Source of the DNA: Lachnospiraceae bacterium
Lineage (GTDB): Bacteria; Bacillota; Clostridia; Lachnospirales; Lachnospiraceae
Direction of reading: 5' to 3'
DNA length: 64,000 bases
Assembly (NCBI GenBank): GCA_024694965.1
Contig: JAILJC010000212.1
Location: forward strand, 1 to 64,000
In this document: positions 54,515 to 63,956 of the stretch, one piece after another
Layout: every line of letters starts with the position of its first letter
Position numbering within the stretch: the first letter of the stretch is position 1
Translations under genes and position numbers: made by a program
Notes under the pieces: model-generated
Told to the model about the DNA's origin: nothing
The model's input: only the letters and a program-made list of their open reading frames with translations
Databases searched by the model: none

Positions 54515-56056
54515 ATGACAAACATACTTGATATGCTCGAAAGAGCGGCAGATAAATACGGTGATAAGACGGCATATTCGGATCCGGATAAGGAAATAAG
54601 CTTTTCGGATCTTATGCTAAGTGCAAGGCGCACGGCATCCTGTATGCTTAAAAAAGCTGATGGGCAGGCATTCGGGCCGGGGACTGCGGTGGCGTTTTAC
54701 ATGGAAAAGAGTGTTGATGCGCTTATCGTTATGTTTGCTTCCATGTACCTTGGTTCATTTTATAGTTTTATCGATATAAGACAGACCAAAAACCGGGCCG
54801 AGAGCATATTATCGGTACTCGATCCGGTATTTATAATAACCGATGATGCAAACAGTGAGGCTTTAAATGCTTTTGAATTAAGCTCTGATACAGAAAGCCG
54901 TATCCTTAACATCGGTAAGCTTCTTAAGGAAGCAGGGGAAACCGGGGTTGATGAAGATGCGCTTTTGAAACGAAGGAGCGGTTTTTTTGATAAGATGCCT
55001 CTGTATGTGAATTTTACAAGCGGCAGCACGGGAGTTCCCAAGGGTGTTGTAGTGGGACATGCATCGGTTATCGGGTTTATTAGTGAGTTTACTTCGGTGT
55101 TTGGCATAACAAGCGAGGATGTAATCGCAAATCAGGCGCCGTTTGACTTTGACGTATCCGTTAAGGACATATACAGCGGCCTTTATACGGGAGCAAGGAC
55201 AGCGCTTATACCGAGGGAATATTTCTCAAATCCGTCTGTTTTAATGGATTATCTTGCGGATAACAGGGTCACGACCCTTATCTGGGCAGTATCGGCCATG
55301 TGCTTTGTATCGATAATGAACGGACTTGAATACAAAACGCCGGATACGGTCAAAAGAGTTATGTTCTCAGGGGAACTCATGCCTGTAAAACAACTTAATA
55401 AATGGAGGAAATTTATTCCCGATGCCATGTACGTCAATTTGTACGGGCCTACCGAGATAACTTGCAACTGCACTTATCATATATTAAACCGGGAATATGA
55501 AAAGGATGAAGTGATCCCGATCGGGATACCGTTTAAGAATGAGAAGGTTTTCCTGCTTGATGAAAATGACAATAAGGTAGAATCACCCGGAACCGAAGGA
55601 GAAATATGTGTATCGGGTTCCTGTCTGGCACTCGGTTATTATAAGGAACCGGAAAAAACGGCGGAGGTTTTTGTCCAGAATCCTTTAAATACAAGGTTTA
55701 TCGAGCAGATCTATAGGACCGGAGATCTTGGAAAATACGGAGAAGACGGCCTTCTGTATTATACCTCCCGTAAGGATTTCCAGATAAAGCATATGGGACA
55801 GCGGATAGAGCTTAATGATATCGATGTTTCCGCCATGTCTGTAGACGGAGTTTCAAGGGCTGTCAGTATATATGACGACAAACGTAAGAAGATAATCCTG
55901 TTTTATACAGGGGAAACTGATAAGGATGTTCTGGCTGAAAGCCTTCATAAGAAGCTTCCACCGTTCATGCTCCCGTCAAAGACAGTAAAGCTAGAGGAAA
56001 TGCCGCTTAACAAGAACGGAAAAATAGACAGAAAAGCTCTGGAAGGGCTTAAATAG
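54515..56056 (+). CDS. Amino-acid adenylating enzyme (DltA/NRPS A-domain-like)
   Basis: FTSGSTGVPKGVVVGH; FDFDVSVKDIYSGL (Asp at position of NRPS D235); NLYGPTEITCNCT; NKNGKIDRKAL. Confidence 0.88.
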   Translation: MTNILDMLERAADKYGDKTAYSDPDKEISFSDLMLSARRTASCMLKKADGQAFGPGTAVAFYMEKSVDALIVMFASMYLGSFYSFIDIRQTKNRAESILSVLDPVFIITDDANSEALNAFELSSDTESRILNIGKLLKEAGETGVDEDALLKRRSGFFDKMPLYVNFTSGSTGVPKGVVVGHASVIGFISEFTSVFGITSEDVIANQAPFDFDVSVKDIYSGLYTGARTALIPREYFSNPSVLMDYLADNRVTTLIWAVSAMCFVSIMNGLEYKTPDTVKRVMFSGELMPVKQLNKWRKFIPDAMYVNLYGPTEITCNCTYHILNREYEKDEVIPIGIPFKNEKVFLLDENDNKVESPGTEGEICVSGSCLALGYYKEPEKTAEVFVQNPLNTRFIEQIYRTGDLGKYGEDGLLYYTSRKDFQIKHMGQRIELNDIDVSAMSVDGVSRAVSIYDDKRKKIILFYTGETDKDVLAESLHKKLPPFMLPSKTVKLEEMPLNKNGKIDRKALEGLK

Positions 56057-56087
56057 TATTGACCTAATATTTCAAGGATGTAGGGTA

Positions 56088-57281
56088 ATGATCGAAGAAG
56101 CGCTTAAAAACATAATAAAAGAATATCCAACCCCTCTGTTTCTGTTTGATGCGGATGAATTAAGAAGCAGGGCGTTTAAGATTAAGGAAATACTTAATGC
56201 AAACGGAAATAAAACAGGACTTTGCTATTCCATAAAGGCAAATCCGTTCTTAATCCCGCAGCTTACGGATGTGGTGGATAAGTTCGAGGTATGTTCGCCT
56301 GGAGAGCTTTCAATCTGCATGTCATACAATGTAAAGTCGGAAATGATCATCTATTCGGGAGTGCATAAGGAAGAGGAAGATATAACCGAGGCAGTAAAAT
56401 TCGGAGTAGGTATACTTACGGCAGAGTCTGTACGGCATTACGGATTGATCGATAAGGTAGCCAAAAAGCTTGAAAAAAAGGTAAATATAATTCTTAGGTT
56501 ATCGTCAAAAAGCCAGTTTGGCATGTCGATCGATGATATCCGGCAAATTCTTAAGGAAAATGCAGGCAATAAATACGTAAATATCGAAGGTCTCCACTAT
56601 TTTGCGGGAACACAGCGTGTAAAGCTTAAGCACCAGAGGGAAGAACTTATGATGCTTAAGGATGTTTTTTCCGGGTTACGGGAGGAATTCGGCATGGAAT
56701 TACGTTTGTTCGAATACGGCCCGGGCCTTGCATTTCCTTATTTTACGGACGAAGACAGGAGCGATACGCTTAAACCCCTTAAGGAGCTCGCCGATGATCT
56801 TTATACGGCAGCAGGCTTCAGCTCCCTTACCGTTGAAATGGGGCGTTTCCTGGCAAGCAGCTGCGGATACTATCTAACAGGGGTGTGTGATGTTAAAAGA
56901 TCGCATGACAATATCTGGTGCATCCTTGACGGAGGGATTAATCACCTTAATTACCTCGGACAAATGATGGGAATGAAAACACCTGTTATAATAACACTTC
57001 CGAATAAGGACAGCACTGAATTAAATAACACCTTTGGATTGGCGGAAAATCAGACCTTGTGTGGATCCTTGTGCACGACCAACGATGTTATTTTAAGAAG
57101 TTTTAAAGACAGGCGCCTTGAGAGCGGAGACGTCCTTGTATTTTGCAATACAGGTGCTTATACCATAACCGAAGGACTGAATCTTTTCTTAAGCAGGAAC
57201 ATGCCGGTTGTCCTTATTAAAAGAGATGGTATAATATCAAAGGTAAGGGATGTTACCCCGACCTGGAAACTTAATTCCTAG
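56088..57281 (+). CDS. Fold-type III PLP-dependent decarboxylase (DAP/ornithine decarboxylase family; possibly carrier-protein-dependent)
   Basis: CYSIKANPFLIPQL (PLP Lys), EVCSPGELSICM, VEMGRFLASSCGYYLTGV, CGSLCTTNDVI, CNTGAYT. Confidence 0.85.
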   Translation: MIEEALKNIIKEYPTPLFLFDADELRSRAFKIKEILNANGNKTGLCYSIKANPFLIPQLTDVVDKFEVCSPGELSICMSYNVKSEMIIYSGVHKEEEDITEAVKFGVGILTAESVRHYGLIDKVAKKLEKKVNIILRLSSKSQFGMSIDDIRQILKENAGNKYVNIEGLHYFAGTQRVKLKHQREELMMLKDVFSGLREEFGMELRLFEYGPGLAFPYFTDEDRSDTLKPLKELADDLYTAAGFSSLTVEMGRFLASSCGYYLTGVCDVKRSHDNIWCILDGGINHLNYLGQMMGMKTPVIITLPNKDSTELNNTFGLAENQTLCGSLCTTNDVILRSFKDRRLESGDVLVFCNTGAYTITEGLNLFLSRNMPVVLIKRDGIISKVRDVTPTWKLNS

Positions 57282-57295
57282 GAGGAATACGTATT

Positions 57296-57517
57296 ATGGA
57301 AGAATTACTGGAATTACTTAAAGATGTAAGGGACGATGTTGATTTTGAGAATGCGCAGGATCTTATAGACGGTAAGATATTGAGCTCTTTTGATATAATA
57401 CAGATCATAAGCGTGATCGATGAGGAGTATGACGTTGCAGTTCCTGCAACGGAGATAATCCCTGCTAACTTCAACAGCGCAAAGGCCATCTATGATATGA
57501 TACAGAGGCTTAAATAG
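57296..57517 (+). CDS. Acyl/aminoacyl carrier protein
   Basis: DGKILSSFDIIQIISVIDEEYDVAVPATEI (Ser attachment site in LSSFD). Confidence 0.85.
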   Translation: MEELLELLKDVRDDVDFENAQDLIDGKILSSFDIIQIISVIDEEYDVAVPATEIIPANFNSAKAIYDMIQRLK

Positions 57518-57526
57518 GAACAGGAT

Positions 57527-58447
57527 CTAAAGCAGGCCCCTTGATCTTAGAAGATCCACGAGCTTTTCGGTATAGACGGTACGTCCCTTAGAGGACATAT
57601 GGCTCATATCCTCATAAAAATCGGGTTCGTGGTTGTCAAAATCGATATCATGCGCATATACGCATTCCACATCATATTCATTCATAAGATCGACAAAGTA
57701 TTTGTGGTATTCAACATATACCGGATCGTCCTCGAGCCTGTAATAATGGGGACTTTCGAGGAATATAAAGGGCTGTGAATCCCTTTTGCATTTTTCGATC
57801 ACTTCACGGACCGCATCAGCCTGTGCATCGATAAGAACGGAATCACTTATATCAAACTGTTCGTTTTCTAAAAATTCCTTTCCGGAACTCTTTGTATCAT
57901 CGGTTTTTGCACCTTTATAATACCTGGTCGAATAAAAACGTTCGGTCACCGGATAAGTTATAAGGTCATCCATTCCCGAGGTAACGAAGTATTCATACAT
58001 CACCGGAAGGCCTGCATTTCCCTCGTTTTTGAGCTTACCCCACAAAGCCCTCTTTCCATCAAACGACAGATCCCAGATAACCCTAGAGTCGGAAAGCTTT
58101 ACTTCCTCTGTGAGCATCAGGGGATCAAGTTCAAACACCATAAGTCCGTAACCGGCTTTCGAGCGTTTCTTTATCTCATCATACTGAATGGAGGTTGCGG
58201 CATACTGATTTCCTCCATAGGAAATGATGAAGGCTCTGTCATTTACGGCTTCATCCAGAGTATGGATGTTAAGGTTGCTCCTGAAGGTGGAAGAACCTAT
58301 AAACAAAAGGTCGAGGTCACCTTCCTTTATGGCCGCCCTTATCCCTCTGTTTCCGATAGGGATCTCACACGAATATACATTTTTAAAGGCTACGGCAGCG
58401 GTTATAACGATAAGTGCCGTAAGCAGGGATATCACAGTTTTTTTCAT
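57527..58447 (-). CDS. SGNH-hydrolase/DltD-like membrane-anchored protein
   Basis: LLFIGSSTFRSNL (Ser), YEDMSHMSSKGRTVYTEKL (Asp..His); N-terminal TM. Confidence 0.75.
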   Translation of the reverse strand: MKKTVISLLTALIVITAAVAFKNVYSCEIPIGNRGIRAAIKEGDLDLLFIGSSTFRSNLNIHTLDEAVNDRAFIISYGGNQYAATSIQYDEIKKRSKAGYGLMVFELDPLMLTEEVKLSDSRVIWDLSFDGKRALWGKLKNEGNAGLPVMYEYFVTSGMDDLITYPVTERFYSTRYYKGAKTDDTKSSGKEFLENEQFDISDSVLIDAQADAVREVIEKCKRDSQPFIFLESPHYYRLEDDPVYVEYHKYFVDLMNEYDVECVYAHDIDFDNHEPDFYEDMSHMSSKGRTVYTEKLVDLLRSRGLL

Positions 58448-58501
58448 AAAACACCCCGACAAACAACTTATTTGTGCATGTTAATGCGGTTTTTCCCGGT
58501 A

Positions 58502-59929
58502 TCAGAATGCCTGGTACATGAAATTTGACTGACCCGCGACCCCAAACAGGGCCATTACAACGAGCATTCCCGTAGCATACAGGTATCTGTGCCGGGAAAA
58601 GGCGTTTTCATTTTTTTCTTTTAACAGTTCAACAATGAACAGTACCGTCATCAGCACGGTGAGTATGATAACGGAGGCCGCAGCCTGATTTCCGTTCCCA
58701 AAGGGTGTAAGTGAAGCCATTATTGAACCGCCGTTTATCTTTGTTGTTGTGAAGATACGCTTATATATCATAAACGCATCGGAAAGACTGTGTGCCCTAA
58801 ACATCACTTCGCCGAGCAGCACGATTAAGAAAGTCCGTATTGTCGTAAATATCTTTATAAACACGTTATCATCATTCCAGTGTATCGCTTTTTTGAGTTT
58901 CTTCATATATGACATTGAACAAACGGAGAAAAGCATGATGATCGCAAAATAAACACCCCAGCCGATATATACATCTTCAGCTCCGTGCCAGATACCGGTG
59001 ATTATCCATACAAGGATAAGAGGAAATACCGTACGGAGGTTACCCTTTTTGGCTTTGGGAAAGATCTTTCCGAGGAACTTGGAAGCTTTTCTGTTCCAGC
59101 CTGATGTTACGGCCGGCATCATAAGGTGCTCTTTGAACCATTCGTTAAGGGAGATATGCCATCTTCTCCAGTATTCCTGAATATTCCTTGAAAAATACGG
59201 GCGCTTGAAGTTTTCGGTAAGCTTTATACCGAGCATGTAGGAAATACCGCAGACTATATCCATATAACCCGAAAAATCGGCATAAAGCTCGATCGCATAG
59301 AAAAACACTGCGATAATTAAGGTAAGTCCCGCATAATTTCCGGGTGAAGAAAATACGGTATCTACATAATAGGTAAGCCGGCCGGCTATTACGAGCTTTT
59401 TGAAAAGACCCTTTATTACCCTGTAACCGCCTGATTTTATATTGTTAAGATCAAAAGCGTGAGGAGATAAAAGCTGATCCTTCATGTTACCGTATGTACC
59501 GATGGGGCCCTGTGTTATCTGGGGAAAGTAGGAGATAAAAAGGGCATAATGCAGCAGGTTTTTCTCCGGTTCGATCTTTTTTCCCATACAGTCATGCGCA
59601 TATCCCAGTGTCATAAATGTGTAAAAGGAAATGCCCAGAGGCACGATCAGCGAATGTATATTGAAATAAATGCTGTACCTGAAAACGATAAGTATACCGA
59701 GGTTTATGATAAGAGTCAGTATCCACCGGACCTTTGAGGGTTTAAGCATCAGGTACCAGGTGGAGACAATGGATACTGCTATAAACACTATATAAACGGG
59801 GCGGACCCAGGCATAGAAAACAATACTGCCAAGAAGCAGCACCATCCATTGGTATTCCGGTTTCACCCTGTAATAAACAATGAGCAGAATGATTATAAAT
59901 ATAAGGAAAGAAATTGAAATAAGGCTCAT
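58502..59929 (-). CDS. MBOAT family O-acyltransferase (AlgI/DltB-like) with C-terminal FMYQAF motif
   Basis: ENFKRPYFSRNIQEYWRRWHISLNEWFKEHLMMP; WIITGIWHGAEDVYIGWG; ends AGQSNFMYQAF*. Confidence 0.93.
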   Translation of the reverse strand: MSLISISFLIFIIILLIVYYRVKPEYQWMVLLLGSIVFYAWVRPVYIVFIAVSIVSTWYLMLKPSKVRWILTLIINLGILIVFRYSIYFNIHSLIVPLGISFYTFMTLGYAHDCMGKKIEPEKNLLHYALFISYFPQITQGPIGTYGNMKDQLLSPHAFDLNNIKSGGYRVIKGLFKKLVIAGRLTYYVDTVFSSPGNYAGLTLIIAVFFYAIELYADFSGYMDIVCGISYMLGIKLTENFKRPYFSRNIQEYWRRWHISLNEWFKEHLMMPAVTSGWNRKASKFLGKIFPKAKKGNLRTVFPLILVWIITGIWHGAEDVYIGWGVYFAIIMLFSVCSMSYMKKLKKAIHWNDDNVFIKIFTTIRTFLIVLLGEVMFRAHSLSDAFMIYKRIFTTTKINGGSIMASLTPFGNGNQAAASVIILTVLMTVLFIVELLKEKNENAFSRHRYLYATGMLVVMALFGVAGQSNFMYQAF

Positions 59930-60065
59930 TTTTGGATTCCTTAAGCTTTAATAACTCGATTATAGTGTTAAGGATGTACAGGTGTCAAATATTGCGCTTG
60001 CACATAAGATGCATATTTTATAAAATTGGGAAGAAGACTTAAGCATAAGGTGGGCTTTAAGGATT

Positions 60066-62651
60066 ATGCGGGAATTCTTATATAAAAAAAGAAATATATT
60101 GTGCCCGTTACTGGCATTTTTGATCCCTGTTGCCGTAATGGTATTTATCTGCATTCTGTCAGGCTTTTATCCCTTCGGGGATACATCCATCCTGATGGCA
60201 GATATGAGATATCAGTTCGTGGATTATTTCGGGTACATGAAGAAGATATTCTTTTCGAACGATACCCTGTTTTACAGCTTTTCAAAGACGCTTGGCGGCG
60301 ATATGGCGGGGCTTGAGGCCTATTACTGCAATAACCCGTTTCTTCTGTTTCTCCTGTTTTTACCCAACAATATGCTCCCCGGCGGAATACTTGTAATGAT
60401 GATAGTAATGCTCGGTCTTATCGGGCTTTGCTTTAATATCTTCCTTACAGAGGTATACGGCAGCAGGTATACAACCCTTGTTTTTTCAACAGCTTATGCA
60501 TTCATGGGCTATCTTATGGGGTATTTCAACTGCGTTCATTATTTCTTTAATGTGATGATGCTTCCTCTTGTAATGCTTGGTATATACAGGATCATAAAAA
60601 GCGGAAAGATAAGCATTCTTTATATCATTTCGCAGGCTCTTTCCGTTTTTTCCAGTTATTATATAGGATATATGATATGCATCTTTTCGGTATGCTTCTT
60701 TATATATGAGTATTTCACGCTTTATACCGACATAAAGAGCGTGAAGAATATAAAAAAGCATTTAAAGCCCGTATGGATCTTCATATCTACCTCAATACTT
60801 GCCGCAATGTTATCGGCGGTCAGCCTCCTTTGCTCCGTGATATCTTTAAGGGAACAGAGCAGCAGGAAGCATATTCCGATATCACTTAAGGGAAATTTCA
60901 ATATAATAGACTTTTTCTCCGGCTTCTATTCAAATGTATTTAACGGAAACGTATCCGATGACGGCCTGCCGCTTATTTATTCCGGTGCCATTGCCCTAAT
61001 ATTCATAATGATCTTCTATCTTGCCGGATCGATAACAAAAAGGGAGAAGTTTATATCTGCAGGGGTATTTGTTTTTCTGATCCTGGGGTTTTATGTGGAT
61101 ATCCTTAATGTAGCATGGCACGGGTTCTCATACCCGATAGGCTTTCCATACAGGAATTCATTTCTTCTTAGTTTTTGGGTGTTATTTTTAGCTTACAAGT
61201 GTTTCCTGAAACCCGGTGAAATAAAGGCAAAGCAGGTGATCATACCGTTATTCATATGTGTTATTTATTCGTTGTACGCTGCTGTTATTTTAAGAAGCAA
61301 AATAGGATTACGGCCGATATATATTACCTGTTTTTATGTGGCTTTCATATATCTTCTTATATATATATACAAAAAAACGTCATTTAAAAAATATGTAATG
61401 CCTATGTTTTTGATGCTGGCTTTGGTAGATGCATCTTATAATGCATATGTTTCGGTCAATGCATATTTTCCGGAGAAAGAAGAAGATAAAAGCATAAGCA
61501 TCGGAGCATACAGGGACTTTGTTGATGAGACATCCGCCATCGTGGATCACATTAATAATGAAGACAGTGGGTTTTACCGTATTGAGAAGCTTTACAGGCG
61601 CAGCAATAACGATGCGATGCTCATAGGATACAACGGAATGTCGCACTTTTCCTCGTGTGAAGCTGAGCAGACCATGAGGTTTATGGGTACGCTTGGCTTC
61701 AGGGATAACGGAAACTGGGCATTTTACGGCGAAGGAAGCTCTGCATTTGCCGATTGTTTGTTGGGTATGAAATACCTGCTGTCCCAGTACAACGAAACAC
61801 CAAAGCCGTATGAGCCTTTCTACAGATATAACGAAAAATTTGTATTCCTTAATCCCTATGCGCTTCCGTTATGCTTTACGATGCAGAAAAGCTGCACTGA
61901 TCTAAAACCTGAAGGATATGACAAATTTTCCTATCAAAATGCACTGGCGGGAAGTTTTGGATATGAAGGAGACGATATTTATACTAAGGTGGAAGATGTG
62001 GAGGTTACCCTTGATAACCTGAACAGGGAGGGAAATACATATACGGTTATTGATGATAATAAAGAAGCCTGCATTCGATTAAGCTTTATCAACAATAGCA
62101 CGGATTTCATCTATATGTATTATGATGCAGACGCTCTTCAGGAAGCAGATATAGTAGTAAACGGCCTTTTAAAACAGCCTTATTTTACATCATACGGATG
62201 GAGCATAAGGGAGCTGGGCTATTATCCTGAGGGAGAGTCCGTAGAGGTACTTATATATCCCGGGCAAGATGAGATAACCCTTAACGGATTTGAATTCTAT
62301 TATGAAAACAAAGCTGCCATCGCCGATTGGTATGAGTGTGCAACAAAAGACAAATGTGAGCTTACAAAGGTAACATCTTCGCATCTTACCGGAAAAGCTT
62401 CTTCATCCGGAGATAAAATGCTTGTTTTTTCGTTCCCTTATGATAATACATGGCAGGTATTCGTTGACGGAAAGAAAGTCGAGAATAAAAAAGCAATAGA
62501 CGGCCTTCTGGCAGTCGATCTTGAAAAAGGAGATCACAGTGTTGAACTTAAATATACGCCCCGCGGTTTTGTGATCGGCCTTCCCGTAAGTATAGCCGGT
62601 ATCATTTCTTTATTTATAATAGTGTTTTATAAAAAACGCCGGGGTTGTTGA
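60066..62651 (+). CDS. YfhO-family polytopic membrane protein (GT-C-like)
   Basis: 861 aa, about a dozen TM helices, YfhO-like large extracytoplasmic domain and C-terminal VFVDGKKVENKKAIDGLLAVDLEKGDHSVELKYTPRG. Confidence 0.88.
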   Translation: MREFLYKKRNILCPLLAFLIPVAVMVFICILSGFYPFGDTSILMADMRYQFVDYFGYMKKIFFSNDTLFYSFSKTLGGDMAGLEAYYCNNPFLLFLLFLPNNMLPGGILVMMIVMLGLIGLCFNIFLTEVYGSRYTTLVFSTAYAFMGYLMGYFNCVHYFFNVMMLPLVMLGIYRIIKSGKISILYIISQALSVFSSYYIGYMICIFSVCFFIYEYFTLYTDIKSVKNIKKHLKPVWIFISTSILAAMLSAVSLLCSVISLREQSSRKHIPISLKGNFNIIDFFSGFYSNVFNGNVSDDGLPLIYSGAIALIFIMIFYLAGSITKREKFISAGVFVFLILGFYVDILNVAWHGFSYPIGFPYRNSFLLSFWVLFLAYKCFLKPGEIKAKQVIIPLFICVIYSLYAAVILRSKIGLRPIYITCFYVAFIYLLIYIYKKTSFKKYVMPMFLMLALVDASYNAYVSVNAYFPEKEEDKSISIGAYRDFVDETSAIVDHINNEDSGFYRIEKLYRRSNNDAMLIGYNGMSHFSSCEAEQTMRFMGTLGFRDNGNWAFYGEGSSAFADCLLGMKYLLSQYNETPKPYEPFYRYNEKFVFLNPYALPLCFTMQKSCTDLKPEGYDKFSYQNALAGSFGYEGDDIYTKVEDVEVTLDNLNREGNTYTVIDDNKEACIRLSFINNSTDFIYMYYDADALQEADIVVNGLLKQPYFTSYGWSIRELGYYPEGESVEVLIYPGQDEITLNGFEFYYENKAAIADWYECATKDKCELTKVTSSHLTGKASSSGDKMLVFSFPYDNTWQVFVDGKKVENKKAIDGLLAVDLEKGDHSVELKYTPRGFVIGLPVSIAGIISLFIIVFYKKRRGC

Positions 62652-62706
62652 TTCTTAACTAAAATGCTATTATATGTTTGTTATCTTTTTCCTAGCGGAG
62701 GTTGAA

Positions 62707-63651
62707 ATGGAAGATTACAAATTATCGGTGGTAGTCCCCGTATATAATGAAGAAAACGGAATAAAACCTTTTCTTGAAAGGACAGAAAAGGTTATAGATG
62801 ACTTGGGCTGCGATTATGAGATCATCTTCAGCCTGGATCCGTCAACAGACGATACTTATAATGTAATAAAAGGAGAAATGAAGCGTAATCCGCATATAAA
62901 GCTCATTACCATGAGCCGCAGGTTCAGGCAGGCAGCCGCAACAATGGCAGGAGTGCTTAACTGTACAGGCGATATCTGCGTGGTCATAGATGTGGATCTT
63001 CAGGACCCGCCGGAAGTCATCACCGAGCTTGTCGCAAAGTGGAAGGAAGGTTATGACGTGGTATATGCCCAGCGTATAGACAGGCAGGGCGAGACAAAGT
63101 TAAGAAAGCTTATCGATATGACCGCATACAGGGTTATCAATTTCCTGTCGGATGTTGAAATACCAGTAGATACTTCCGATTTCCGCCTTATAAACAGGAG
63201 GGTTATTGAAGAGATCCGCAAGATGCCCGAAACAAACATGTTCTTCCGCGGAATGGTATCTTATGTCGGATTTAAACAGGCTGCGGTCCGCTTTCACCGT
63301 GAAGCAAGGGAGGCTGATGACAGTAAATACAACCGCTTCTTTGGTGAATTCAGGATGGGCTTCCACGGGATATTCTGTTTTTCGAGCAAGCCGCTTGAAT
63401 ATGTTACCTTCCTTGGCGGTTTCATGACAGCATTCGGAGTGTTCCTTTCCGTTATATGGTTTTTACAGAACGCATTTTGTACCCGCGCTAAAAAAGCGGT
63501 ATCGGGAGTTACGGCGCTTATCTGGTTTATCGGAGGCCTTAACGTTTTCGTATCGGGACTGCTTGGAGAATACATTACAAGGATTTATGACGACGTAAAA
63601 GGAAGGCAGCGTTTCATCATTGATGAGTTCGATGAAAACAAGGGCGAATGA
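62707..63651 (+). CDS. Family 2 glycosyltransferase, CsbB/GtrB-like (polyprenyl-phosphate glycosyltransferase)
   Basis: LSVVVPVYNEENGI; ICVVIDVDLQDPPEVI; two C-terminal TM helices; start at ATGGAAGATTAC. Confidence 0.92.
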   Translation: MEDYKLSVVVPVYNEENGIKPFLERTEKVIDDLGCDYEIIFSLDPSTDDTYNVIKGEMKRNPHIKLITMSRRFRQAAATMAGVLNCTGDICVVIDVDLQDPPEVITELVAKWKEGYDVVYAQRIDRQGETKLRKLIDMTAYRVINFLSDVEIPVDTSDFRLINRRVIEEIRKMPETNMFFRGMVSYVGFKQAAVRFHREAREADDSKYNRFFGEFRMGFHGIFCFSSKPLEYVTFLGGFMTAFGVFLSVIWFLQNAFCTRAKKAVSGVTALIWFIGGLNVFVSGLLGEYITRIYDDVKGRQRFIIDEFDENKGE

Positions 63652-63702
63652 GATCGTTTTCTTCTATATAAAATAGAAGCAATGACAGGATAAAATGTTA
63701 AG

Positions 63703-63732
63703 GACGGATTAATACTATCCGTCCTTTTTTAT
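63703..63732 (+). terminator. Intrinsic terminator
   Basis: AAGGACGGATTAATACTATCCGTCCTTTTTT. Confidence 0.85.
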
Positions 63733-63815
63733 ACTACTAAATATAGAGAAAAACCATGGAAAAAATCATATATATTGTACCCGGGATATTTAGTAAAAAA
63801 ATTAAGAAAAAGCCC

Positions 63816-63844
63816 TTGACTTAAGCATTTAGGCATGTTAATAT
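63816..63844 (+). promoter_or_regulatory. Strong extended -10 sigma-A promoter
   Basis: TTGACT-17 nt-TAATAT with TGT immediately upstream of -10. Confidence 0.8.
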
Positions 63845-63914
63845 TGTTAAGCTGTCGCTGTTAAAGGCAGTAAGTACCTTGAAAATCTAATAGTATAAAC
63901 CATCCCTGAAATTC

Positions 63915-63956
63915 GTCATAAGGGAGGACCATCGAAGATGGTGGATTCCTTATGAC
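63915..63956 (+). ncRNA. Structured 5' leader hairpin of a transcript continuing past the window (identity unknown, possibly rRNA operon leader)
   Basis: GTCATAAGG...CCTTATGAC outer stem and ACCATC-GAA-GATGGT inner stem; no ORF. Confidence 0.45.
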
